The position numbers were made by a program, and so were the translations under genes. The notes beneath the pieces were generated by a model. It did not search any database and had not been told where the DNA came from. It saw only the letters and a program-made list of their open reading frames with translations. A stretch of DNA of 10,543 nucleotides, taken from the NCBI GenBank assembly GCA_016784245.1, contig JADHVA010000022.1, forward strand, positions 1 through 10,543. The letters are read 5' to 3'. The DNA is from Nanobdellota archaeon. GTDB lineage: Archaea; Nanobdellota; Nanobdellia; SCGC-AAA011-G17; GW2011-AR17. Below, in pieces: positions 5,248 through 10,543 of this stretch; the first letter of the stretch is position 1, and every line of letters begins with the position of its first letter.

Positions 5248-5464
5248 ATGTGGTAAACAATGTGAAGTATATAGTAGAGTTGTAGGTTATCATAGACCTG
5301 TAACACAATGGAATAAAGGAAAAAAGGCTGAGTTTTTTGACAGGAAAACTTTTTGTGTAAAAGCAAGTTTAGAAAGTAAGTACGGAAGAACTTTGGAGGC
5401 TTTCAATAAAGAGAAAGTCTCTAAAGAAGAGATTTTGGAAGTTGTAAAAAATGTTGAACTTTAA
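5240..5464 (+). CDS. Separate glycyl-radical domain of the class III reductase, 74 aa
   Basis: This chain supplies what the large NrdD chain lacks. Residues 4-8 (CGKQC) give two cysteines matching the second half of the NrdD zinc site. SRVVGYHRPVTQWNKGKK (12-29) is the glycyl-radical loop, with G16 as the predicted radical residue. NrdD normally ends soon after the next Phe/Arg-rich stretch (EFFDRKTF); here about 36 further residues follow, helical and charged, ending KNVEL. ATG 5240 is set by the ribosome binding site at 5227-5234; a GTG at 5231 would add three residues. The gene overlaps nrdD by 8 bp and nrdG by 14 bp, so translation is likely coupled. The inference is that it assembles with the large chain through a shared zinc ion and is activated by NrdG. 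Confidence 0.9.
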   Translation: MSKCGKQCEVYSRVVGYHRPVTQWNKGKKAEFFDRKTFCVKASLESKYGRTLEAFNKEKVSKEEILEVVKNVEL

Positions 5465-6146
5465 AGGAATATTAAGAAGTTCTATAATAGATTACCCCGG
5501 CCAAATTTCGGCTGTTCTTTTTCTTCCAAAATGTAATTTTAGATGTCCATTTTGTCATAATCCAGAATTAAGTTTGTTTTCTGAAAAAGGTGAAGATATT
5601 GGAGAAGAATTAATTTTAAATTTTTTAGACGATAGAATAGGTAAATTAGATGCTATTACAATCACTGGTGGAGAGCCAACATTAAGTGAAGGACTTATTA
5701 ATTTTGTAAAAAAAGTAAAAGATAAAGGTTTTTTAGTGAAGCTTGATAGTAATGGAACAAGACCTGAAGTTTTAGAAGAGATCATTCCTTATGTAGATTA
5801 TATTGCAATGGATATTAAAAGTTCATTAGAAAGCTATGACAGAAATTGTGGTGTGAAAGTAGATCTTGAAAAAATTAAAAAAAGTGTAGAGTTGATAAGA
5901 AATTCTGGTAAGGATTATGAGTTTAGAACAACATTAGTTAGATCATTAACTACTGAAGAAGATATTAAGAAAATTTGTGTTTGGTTGAAAGGAAGTAAAA
6001 AATATGTTTTGCAACAATTTGATAAAAGAAATTTAATTATTAATGAAGATTTGAAAAAAGAAGTAATTTATTCTAAAGAAGAAATGGAAAATTTTAAAGA
6101 GATTTGTTCAGAATATTTTGAAGAAGTGGATATTAGAGGATACTAG
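5451..6146 (+). CDS. nrdG: Anaerobic ribonucleotide reductase activating enzyme (radical SAM), 231 aa
   Basis: NrdG uses S-adenosylmethionine and a 4Fe-4S cluster to place the radical on the glycine of NrdD, here on the separate 74-aa chain. The N-terminal IDYPGQISAVLFLPKCNF leads into the cluster motif CNFRCPFC (C28, C32, C35). TGGEPTL (72-78) is the conserved radical SAM GGE motif. Length and order fit the NrdG type found next to archaeal and clostridial NrdD. The start overlaps the preceding gene by 14 bp in another frame; GGAAG lies upstream. It ends convergently with the ThiI-like gene, with a 14-bp overlap of the coding ends. Confidence 0.93.
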   Translation: MLNFKGILRSSIIDYPGQISAVLFLPKCNFRCPFCHNPELSLFSEKGEDIGEELILNFLDDRIGKLDAITITGGEPTLSEGLINFVKKVKDKGFLVKLDSNGTRPEVLEEIIPYVDYIAMDIKSSLESYDRNCGVKVDLEKIKKSVELIRNSGKDYEFRTTLVRSLTTEEDIKKICVWLKGSKKYVLQQFDKRNLIINEDLKKEVIYSKEEMENFKEICSEYFEEVDIRGY

Positions 6147-6741
6147 CTTCTTTTATTTTTTCTGGAATTATTTTATTTAAGTCTAATTTTTGAAGTTCGA
6201 GTTCAATTTTAAAAATAGAAGTTTTTGTTGAAGGATTACTTGGACCTAGTAGGGAACAAATCTCTGGACCTTTGGAAATTTCATAAGTTTCTATATCTCT
6301 TGCAATGTTAATTATTTCTTGTTTATCAAAAGTTAATAAAGGTCTTAATATTTTTAATTTAAGTTGAGATTCAATAGATTTTAAATTTGTTAATGTTTGT
6401 GAAGATACTTGTGCAAGATTTTCTCCTGTGATTAAAAACTCTGATTTTTCTTTTTCTGCAATAAATTCTGCTGCTTTAAACATTGCAATTTTTGAAAGAA
6501 TAAAATAATCCCTAGGATTACATTTTTCTACTAAAGCTTTGAAAACATCAACAAAAGGAATTAAATAAAGCTTTTTGACATTTAATTTTTTAGCTAATTG
6601 TTTAACCTTTTCAATTTCATGCTCACCAGTTAAAGGTAATTGATGAAAGTGAACAGCGACTATGTCAAAGTCTTTTTGCATCCTATAAATTGCTACGGAG
6701 GAATCGATTCCTCCACTCAATAGAGCTATTGCTTTTTGCAT
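6133..6741 (-). CDS. ThiI-like PP-loop protein without THUMP domain, 202 aa
   Basis: ThiI activates uridine-8 of tRNA with ATP and inserts sulphur to make 4-thiouridine. The adenylation domain is recognisable: PP-loop SGGIDS (residues 9-14), the ThiI signature ITGENLAQVSSQTLTNL (104-120), and PEICSLLGPSNPSTK (159-173) matching the family segment with a catalytic cysteine (C162). C74 is another candidate sulphur or cluster ligand. Missing are the N-terminal ferredoxin-like/THUMP tRNA-binding domains, about 170 residues in normal ThiI, and any rhodanese domain. A paired CxxC in the catalytic segment is also absent (C162, then L165). A TATA box about 26 bp upstream on this strand shows that the gene starts here and is not simply truncated. 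It may act with a separately encoded THUMP protein or on another substrate. Confidence 0.8.
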   Translation of the reverse strand: MQKAIALLSGGIDSSVAIYRMQKDFDIVAVHFHQLPLTGEHEIEKVKQLAKKLNVKKLYLIPFVDVFKALVEKCNPRDYFILSKIAMFKAAEFIAEKEKSEFLITGENLAQVSSQTLTNLKSIESQLKLKILRPLLTFDKQEIINIARDIETYEISKGPEICSLLGPSNPSTKTSIFKIELELQKLDLNKIIPEKIKEASIL

Positions 6742-6762
6742 TATGTAAAGAATTAAAGAGCT

Positions 6763-6770
6763 TTTTATAA
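6763..6770 (-). promoter_or_regulatory. TATA box for the ThiI-like gene
   Basis: On the minus strand this reads TTTATAAA, centred about 26 bp from the ATG at 6741; a leaderless transcript is implied. Confidence 0.5.
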
Positions 6771-6788
6771 ACTTAACTAATAGAAAGA

Positions 6789-6796
6789 GATATAAG
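6789..6796 (+). promoter_or_regulatory. TATA box for the 64-aa gene
   Basis: GATATAAG-like sequence about 27 bp before ATG 6819 supports that start over the upstream in-frame TTG at 6804. Confidence 0.4.
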
Positions 6797-6818
6797 TTAT
6801 TGTTTGTTTGTTTTTTGT

Positions 6819-7013
6819 ATGGTTAAGAAAGGAATAATAGAACAAATTAGAGAGAATTCTAATTTAGGTAATAGATTATTGAGAGAAGCTGCTAGAAAGA
6901 TTCAAGAAGAACCATTGAAACCTGGAGAAACAAGAACAATAGAAAGTACTTATGAAAGAAAAGATGGAAATTATAGGTCTACAGGTTATTCAAAAATAAC
7001 AATAAAAAATTAA
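6819..7013 (+). CDS. Small charged hypothetical protein, 64 aa
   Basis: The family is not recognised. The N-terminal half (MVKKGIIEQIRENSNL, LLREAARKIQEEPL) is a strongly charged predicted helix. The second half (PGETRTIESTYERKDGNYRSTGYSKITIKN) alternates like a beta hairpin. It has no cysteine and no membrane segment. A TATA box at the right distance and a stop codon overlapping the next gene's end by 4 bp (convergent) suggest a real compact gene. It is divergent from the ThiI-like gene, with a shared 77-bp promoter region. Confidence 0.6.
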   Translation: MVKKGIIEQIRENSNLGNRLLREAARKIQEEPLKPGETRTIESTYERKDGNYRSTGYSKITIKN

Positions 7014-7603
7014 ATGATCTTAGTCTGCACATCCATATCAATAATTTTATTTGCCATGAATTTTGCTTGTCTAGTAGCATAATCTAAGATTTCATCAAAT
7101 CTTTCAGCTTCAGATTTAGGTAACTCAACATACTTGATTTCTTTTTCTTTCAAATATTTTTTTATTTGGCTATCAATATCTAATTGCCATTGTTTGTCAG
7201 TTGATCTGATTTGATCTTCAATTAAACCATGTTCAGAAACAGGAGTTTTGAATAAAAAATTATAAGTTTGTGCATGATGCATTACAAAAGGTTCAATCCA
7301 TTGAGGTAATTCTTGATCTTCATTTAGATAAGCTTCTCTAGCATAAATAAAATTGTCAATAAGACTTCTATCACAAATAACAAAATCAAATTTATCTTGG
7401 TATTCTCTTTCTAATTGTGATTGGGTTAACAAAATCCAGTTCTGTGCAAGAATATTTCCATGGCCTCGTCTAAAATAAGGACAAGATCTTACAACCTCTC
7501 TAATTATTCCAACACTTTTGCCTTTTGCTTTTAGAACTCCTGCTAAAAAATAAATTAAAGTTGTTTTGAATGTTCCATGTGCTCCTATTAGTGCTACCTT
7601 CAT
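7010..7603 (-). CDS. Small P-loop NTPase/kinase-like protein (AAA_28 type), 197 aa
   Basis: The Walker A motif is GAHGTFKTT (residues 7-15), with an unusual Phe before the Lys. FDFVICDRSLIDNFIYA (72-88) contains the DRS motif that follows the Walker B strand in nucleotide kinase-like P-loop proteins such as the NadR kinase domain and AAA_28. A lid-like segment with R132 follows (IEDQIRSTDKQWQLDID, 128-144). The start overlaps the upstream gene's stop as ATGA, and AGGAGA lies 8 bp before it. Position directly after a thymidine-kinase-like gene, and near nrdD and adk, suggests a (deoxy)nucleoside or nucleotide kinase, but the substrate cannot be read from the sequence. Confidence 0.8.
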   Translation of the reverse strand: MKVALIGAHGTFKTTLIYFLAGVLKAKGKSVGIIREVVRSCPYFRRGHGNILAQNWILLTQSQLEREYQDKFDFVICDRSLIDNFIYAREAYLNEDQELPQWIEPFVMHHAQTYNFLFKTPVSEHGLIEDQIRSTDKQWQLDIDSQIKKYLKEKEIKYVELPKSEAERFDEILDYATRQAKFMANKIIDMDVQTKII

Positions 7604-8283
7604 ATTGATCTTCTCCTTACATTTATTAAAATTCCTTGATCTTCATAACCTTCTGCATTTTCTGGATAAATGAAATGACGAATACATTTTGGCCGATATG
7701 AAACTTTTCCCTTTGTTACATCTCCAGATCTAAGTTCAGGACCAGTATAAGGAACAATAACCTCATCAATATAAAGTTGACTGTGAGTTCCAGGTAAAGA
7801 ACAACCTACAAGCTCATCACCTTTGAATTCTTTATGAGTACAAACACCATAACAAGATTCAATGTGTACACCTTCTGCAATTAGTTCAAGAATATTTTTA
7901 AAAGGTTTACCCCCATAATCCAATTTTAAACCATCAAGAATAACTCTTCTTCCAGAAGCAACAATTTTTCTTACTAAAACAATTGCAGTATTTCCTGTTG
8001 CAAGATTGCCTTTGATCATATGATATTCAGGAAGAACAACATAGGATACACCGGATTTTATTCTATTTAAAATACTTAAAGGATCTTCTGGATCAAAAGG
8101 ATTTAATGGAATGTCAGTTACGACACCTCTTGCACATAAAACATCAGATTCTATTCCTTTTCTTAAAGAATTATTAGGTTGAAATACTTGGACTCCAAAA
8201 CCACTATATCTTCGATTATTAACTCTTTGAATTAGTTTACCAGTTTTATCACCAGCCATCCCACCTAGAAAAGCTGCGATCAA
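7600..8283 (-). CDS. Divergent thymidine-kinase-like protein, 227 aa (start uncertain)
   Basis: The fold of TK1-type thymidine kinase is recognisable: P-loop FLGGMAGDKTGKLIQRV (5-21), compared with the family's GPMxSGKTxxLLRR; VVLPEYHMI (82-90) in place of IDEAQFF, keeping a possible catalytic Glu (E86); VILDGLKLDYGGKPF (114-128) matching the GLDxDFxGxPF segment; and a possible zinc site from C148 (GVCTH) and C200/H203 (KCIRHF) in place of the usual two CxxC pairs. The protein may bind thymidine or have changed substrate. The listed start is TTG with GAGGA 4 nt upstream. The frame is open further upstream, and a one-base difference in an A5 run would join it to a leaderless ATG at 8329 (see separate entry). 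First gene of a two-gene operon. Confidence 0.75.
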   Translation of the reverse strand: MIAAFLGGMAGDKTGKLIQRVNNRRYSGFGVQVFQPNNSLRKGIESDVLCARGVVTDIPLNPFDPEDPLSILNRIKSGVSYVVLPEYHMIKGNLATGNTAIVLVRKIVASGRRVILDGLKLDYGGKPFKNILELIAEGVHIESCYGVCTHKEFKGDELVGCSLPGTHSQLYIDEVIVPYTGPELRSGDVTKGKVSYRPKCIRHFIYPENAEGYEDQGILINVRRRSI

Positions 8284-8329
8284 TACATCCTCAAGAATAC
8301 CTGCACCATTATCTATTTTTATTCACCAT
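8284..8329 (-). other. Probable frameshifted 5' end of the thymidine-kinase-like gene
   Basis: ATG 8329 lies at the expected transcript start, about 25 bp from the TATA box at 8350-8357, but its frame closes after six codons (MVNKNR). If the five-base A run (T run 8316-8320 on the plus strand) had four bases, the frame would read MVNKIDNGAGILEDV and continue into the kinase P-loop. As written, two tiny reading frames (TAATG overlap, then TGA overlapping the TTG start) precede the gene. An indel or sequencing error is the simplest reading; slippage or translational coupling is possible. Confidence 0.5.
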
Positions 8330-8349
8330 AGGAATTATTAGCAAATGAA

Positions 8350-8357
8350 TTTATAAG
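8350..8357 (-). promoter_or_regulatory. TATA box for the thymidine-kinase-like operon
   Basis: The minus strand reads CTTATAAA, about 25 bp before ATG 8329 and about 70 bp before the TTG at 8283. It is divergent from the adk promoter. Confidence 0.5.
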
Positions 8358-8385
8358 ATCTTATATTCAAGAACATAGAAACTTT

Positions 8386-8393
8386 TTTATATA
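8386..8393 (+). promoter_or_regulatory. TATA box for adk
   Basis: TTTATATA, in a longer T/A run, is centred about 24 bp before ATG 8414, which it supports over ATG 8408. Confidence 0.5.
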
Positions 8394-8413
8394 TATGAAG
8401 AGAGTTTATGATT

Positions 8414-9034
8414 ATGAAAATCGTACTATTAGGAAAACCAATGTCAGGAAAAGGGACGCAAGCTAAATTATTGTCAAAAAGATTAAATCTAAAACATATT
8501 TCTACTGGAGATTTATTAAGAAAAGAAGTGAAAAATGAAAGTGATTTAGGTAAAGAAGCAAAAGAGTTTATGGCAAAAGGATTGTTAGTTCCAGATGAAT
8601 TAATTATTAGATTATTAGCTAAAGGATTACCTGAAGATGAATTTATTCTTGATGGGTTTCCAAGAACTATTGTACAAGCACAAAAATTAAATGAAATTCA
8701 AACTATGAATATTGTTGTTGATGTTTTTTGTTCTGATGAAATAATTGAAAAAAGAACTGTGAAAAGAAAAATGTGTAAAACTTGTGGAGCAATTTATGGA
8801 TTAGATGTGCCACCAAAAGAAGATAATATCTGTGATGGATGTGCAAGTGAATTGTATCAAAGACCAGATGATAATATAGAAACAATTAGAAATAGGTTAA
8901 AAGTTTATGAAGAACAAACATCTCCTTTAGTAGACTATTACAAAGAAATGGGAATCTATACACAAGTAAATGGAGAGAAACCTATACAAGAAATTGTTGA
9001 AGAGATTGTAAATAAAATCGAAAAGGTTAAATAA
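8414..9034 (+). CDS. adk: Adenylate kinase, 206 aa
   Basis: Catalyses ATP + AMP to 2 ADP in the cytoplasm. The P-loop is LLGKPMSGKGTQAK (residues 4-17), where the family usually has GPPGSGKGTQ. The AMP-binding part HISTGDLLRKEV and the DGFPRT motif (82-87) follow. The LID domain has a four-cysteine zinc site, CKTCG...CDGC, then YQRPDDN and the NRLKVYEEQTSPL helix. Domain order matches the bacterial-type long-LID Adk, not the archaeal trimeric adenylate kinase. The listed start gives the canonical MKIVLLG; an ATG two codons earlier (8408) would add MI. The zinc-LID form and the nucleotide-related neighbours leave little doubt. Confidence 0.96.
   Translation: MKIVLLGKPMSGKGTQAKLLSKRLNLKHISTGDLLRKEVKNESDLGKEAKEFMAKGLLVPDELIIRLLAKGLPEDEFILDGFPRTIVQAQKLNEIQTMNIVVDVFCSDEIIEKRTVKRKMCKTCGAIYGLDVPPKEDNICDGCASELYQRPDDNIETIRNRLKVYEEQTSPLVDYYKEMGIYTQVNGEKPIQEIVEEIVNKIEKVK
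9026..9034 (+). promoter_or_regulatory. TATA box for the single-span membrane protein
   Basis: GTTAAATAA overlaps the adk stop codon and is centred about 27 bp before ATG 9057, so this gene can be transcribed on its own. Confidence 0.4.
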
Positions 9035-9056
9035 TCCTTTTCCCCTTATTTTTTTT

Positions 9057-9416
9057 ATGAAAGTGTTTACCTCAAAAAGAGGACCTTTATTTGCTAGAAA
9101 GAAAATAATTTCTAGACCGATGGCTCCAAGAGTGCAAGTTCCGCAAGGAATGCCTCATAGAGTTCCAATACAAAGTCAAGGTGTTGCTAATCAAAAAGCT
9201 CCAATTCAAAATCAAGAAAGTTCTAAACCTAAAGTTGAAGAACAAAAAGGTTTTCAAAAAATATTAGGAAATAAAAAAATAATTTTTAGTGCAGGAATAC
9301 TTTTTGTATCAGTGATTGCAATTGTTGTTGTTGTTGCAATAAGTTTATCTTATACAAATGAAGTTGTTGAGAAAAGTTCCATACTACTGCCTTTCCTAAT
9401 TAGAAGAAAAGATTGA
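9057..9416 (+). CDS. Single-span membrane protein with disordered N-terminus, 119 aa
   Basis: The family is not recognised. Residues 1-65 are basic and rich in Pro, Gln and Val (MAPRVQVPQGMPHRVPIQSQ), probably disordered and cytoplasmic by the positive-inside rule. One strong membrane helix spans about 74-98 (IIFSAGILFVSVIAIVVVVA), followed by a short outer segment and the ending FLIRRKD. It has no signal-peptidase or lipobox motif. It begins 22 bp after adk; its own TATA box overlaps the adk stop. Function unknown; a membrane anchor for a soluble partner is one possibility. Confidence 0.65.
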   Translation: MKVFTSKRGPLFARKKIISRPMAPRVQVPQGMPHRVPIQSQGVANQKAPIQNQESSKPKVEEQKGFQKILGNKKIIFSAGILFVSVIAIVVVVAISLSYTNEVVEKSSILLPFLIRRKD

Positions 9417-9424
9417 AAAAAAGA

Positions 9425-9511
9425 TTATTTTTTTCTCTTGGCATAAGTCATTGCCCAGATTTTCTTTTCGTTTACAGCATTAATTGTTTCTGAAAAAAAT
9501 TTGTTCCCCAT
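9425..9511 (-). CDS. Possible 28-aa basic microprotein
   Basis: Frame ATG 9511 to TAA 9425 encodes a short basic peptide beginning MGNKFFSETINAVNEKK and ending in KRKK. A TATA-like TTTTTAAA on this strand (9537-9544) lies about 29 bp upstream, the leaderless spacing common in this window, and the peptide is amphipathic. Against it: very short, no homologue known to me. The rest of the 163-bp gap between the flanking genes shows nothing else. Confidence 0.35.
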   Translation of the reverse strand: MGNKFFSETINAVNEKKIWAMTYAKRKK

Positions 9512-9579
9512 ACTAATACTAAAGCAAGAATTCCTCTTTAAAAAGCTTTTGTAGGAGCAATTTTCAACTAAAAGTTTAA

Positions 9580-10161
9580 TTATTCTTTATTATTTTGAAG
9601 GCCAAAAATAAAGGCAATTATCCTTAAAACGAATTCAACTAAAATCGTGAAAATTAAGTAGTATACTATAACATCAAAGAAACTAGGAATAGATAATAAT
9701 GTTGCTGGAATGGTGTCAAAAGTGAAAAATGATATGTCAATTAGGAAAACACCTAAAAGAGCAAAAGGTAGCATTTTTGCTAAATCCTTTGATAAATCTT
9801 CATTGTAATATGAAGTTACTCTAATGGAACTTACAATAGCAATTGCTACTAATAAGATTAAAGATACATCTTGTTTTGAAAGGAATATTAAAAGTAATGA
9901 AAATACTCCAAACCAAATCGTTACTAAAACTGGAAATAAAATCAAATATTCTAAAATGTATAAAAATATAGAAAGTAATTTTTGTAACCAAGCCCAACTT
10001 GATCTTGAAGAATATTGTTGTAAATTTAAATCAAAAATATCTCTTGTTGCAATTAATCTATAAAACTTGAAAATGAAAATTGCATAAATAACCATAGCTG
10101 CTACAAATATAGATAAAGGTTTTATTGTTGTAATTGCAGTAGCTAAAGAGAGATCTATCAT
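9580..10161 (-). CDS. Multi-span integral membrane protein, 193 aa
   Basis: The family is not recognised. Hydrophobic segments lie at about 15-33, 61-94 (one long or two short helices), 100-113, 130-146 and 161-187, so four to six membrane spans. Between the first two, a loop YRLIATRDIFDLNLQQYSSRSSW is charged and polar; another, SYYNEDLSKDLAKM (117-130), is probably cytoplasmic. No transport or catalytic motif is visible. The ATG is preceded by a TATA box (10184-10192) about 27 bp away. It is divergent from the lipoprotein-like gene. Confidence 0.75.
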   Translation of the reverse strand: MIDLSLATAITTIKPLSIFVAAMVIYAIFIFKFYRLIATRDIFDLNLQQYSSRSSWAWLQKLLSIFLYILEYLILFPVLVTIWFGVFSLLLIFLSKQDVSLILLVAIAIVSSIRVTSYYNEDLSKDLAKMLPFALLGVFLIDISFFTFDTIPATLLSIPSFFDVIVYYLIFTILVEFVLRIIAFIFGLQNNKE

Positions 10162-10183
10162 ATTTCTTTTGTAAGTAAAAGAG

Positions 10184-10192
10184 TTTTATAAG
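10184..10192 (-). promoter_or_regulatory. TATA box for the multi-span membrane protein
   Basis: The minus strand reads CTTATAAAA, centred about 27 bp from the ATG at 10161. Confidence 0.5.
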
Positions 10193-10212
10193 GTTTTTGT
10201 TAAAAAGGAAGT

Positions 10213-10222
10213 TTTTTTAAAG
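10213..10222 (+). promoter_or_regulatory. TATA box for the lipoprotein-like gene
   Basis: TTTTTTAAAG-like run centred about 27 bp before ATG 10244. Confidence 0.4.
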
Positions 10223-10243
10223 AAAAGTTATATTTTTTTGAAC

Positions 10244-10543
10244 ATGAAATTGAAAACAATGCTAGGATTAGTTGGAATTTTAAATGCTTGTGCAGATCCA
10301 AGATTAAATGATACTCAAGAAACAGTAGATACTTGGGATACTTGAGATAGTGAAGATTGGGCTGAAATATTATGGCCAGAAACTACTTGTGAAGAATTAT
10401 TAGATGGTAAAGAAGCAGATAGTAAAGATTTAATTGAATCAGAAAATGAATTGTTTCAAAATAAAATGAATGTTATGTATTATCATTTAGAAAGATTTAG
10501 AAATGGAGAAATTATTGAAGATGCTATTTTTAGAAATGCAGAT
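10244..10543 (+). pseudogene. Lipoprotein-like gene interrupted by in-frame TGA, cut by window end
   Basis: From ATG 10244 the frame reads MKLKTMLGLVGILNACADP: a short basic start, a hydrophobic stretch and a lipobox-like LNAC with C16 as the lipidation candidate. An Asp/Thr-rich linker follows (ETVDTWDT). Codon 34 is TGA (10343-10345). The same frame then stays open to the window end, 66 more codons, with coherent acidic sequence (DSEDWAEILWPETTCEELLDG, shortened here), including two further cysteine-poor helical stretches. The TGA sits where a TGG would give a repeated DTW. Likely readings are a recent nonsense mutation, a sequence error, or expression of only a 33-residue product. The function is not recognisable. 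The TATA box and the open frame after the TGA show that it was a gene. Confidence 0.6.

Noticed and set aside
5213..5250. Programmed +1 frameshift joining the two nrdD pieces
   Set aside because: The GGAGGTGA site is 5 nt from ATG 5240, ideal for initiation, but 10 nt from the stop codon, unlike known shift-stimulating sites that lie only a few bases away. A fused product would also carry a long insertion in the zinc loop.
8703..8885. Minus-strand open frame of 60 codons within adk
   Set aside because: It is the complement of conserved adk coding sequence and encodes a His/Tyr/Phe-rich shadow.
9824..10063. Plus-strand open frame of 79 codons
   Set aside because: It is antisense to the membrane protein gene and is a Lys/Asn-rich shadow without a promoter.
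156..10345. TGA read as a sense codon in this genome
   Set aside because: The 665 and 10343 TGAs could suggest it, but all tryptophans in the long conserved proteins (seven in nrdD alone) are TGG, and TGA ends several genes at natural places, including an ATGA overlap.
10343..10345. Selenocysteine at the in-frame TGA of the lipoprotein-like gene
   Set aside because: The context is an acidic linker with no redox motif, and no selenocysteine element or machinery is visible.
1..10543. CRISPR array, integrase attachment site or replication origin
   Set aside because: No spaced direct repeats, integrase gene, tRNA 3'-end duplication or origin-like repeat cluster is visible on either strand.

Overview
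The window is AT-rich (roughly 30% G+C by eye), gene-dense DNA that reads as archaeal, most likely from a reduced DPANN lineage such as Woesearchaeota, Pacearchaeota or Nanoarchaeota. The lineage is inferred. The signs are: archaeal TATA boxes about 24-28 bp upstream of most first-cistron ATGs, implying leaderless mRNAs; strong GGAGG-type ribosome binding sites only inside operons; and tRNA genes interrupted by introns with bulge-helix-bulge (BHB) junctions and without an encoded CCA.

Left part (1-2664): a GC-richer stretch that may be a small structured RNA; an unrecognised 149-aa protein; a tRNA-Leu(TAA) with two introns, one canonical (37/38) and one in the T-stem; a free-standing LAGLIDADG homing endonuclease with a C-terminal helix-turn-helix, preceded by two near-identical palindromes; an unrecognised 150-aa protein whose 3' end overlaps a convergent 65-aa helical protein; and a tRNA-Thr(GGT) with a 17-nt non-canonical intron.

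Centre (2737-6146): an anaerobic ribonucleotide reductase operon, nrdR-nrdD-'nrdD C-terminal piece'-nrdG. Two sequences matching the bacterial NrdR-box pattern, 32 bp apart, lie directly upstream. The class III reductase is split inside its C-terminal zinc-binding region: the 659-aa catalytic chain stops just after its second zinc ligand, and a 74-aa chain with its own perfect ribosome binding site carries the other two cysteines and the glycyl-radical loop. This is the most striking feature of the window.

Right part (6133-10543): a THUMP-less ThiI-like PP-loop protein; a 64-aa unknown; a two-gene minus-strand operon of a divergent thymidine-kinase-like protein and a small P-loop kinase-like NTPase; adenylate kinase; a single-span membrane protein; a possible 28-aa microprotein; a multi-span membrane protein; and, running off the end, a lipoprotein-like gene with an in-frame TGA.

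Together, nrdR/nrdD/nrdG, the thymidine-kinase-like protein, the neighbouring P-loop protein and adenylate kinase form a loose nucleotide-metabolism neighbourhood: deoxynucleotide synthesis without oxygen plus nucleoside and nucleotide phosphorylation. The tRNA genes, the homing endonuclease and the ThiI-like protein form a second, RNA-related theme.
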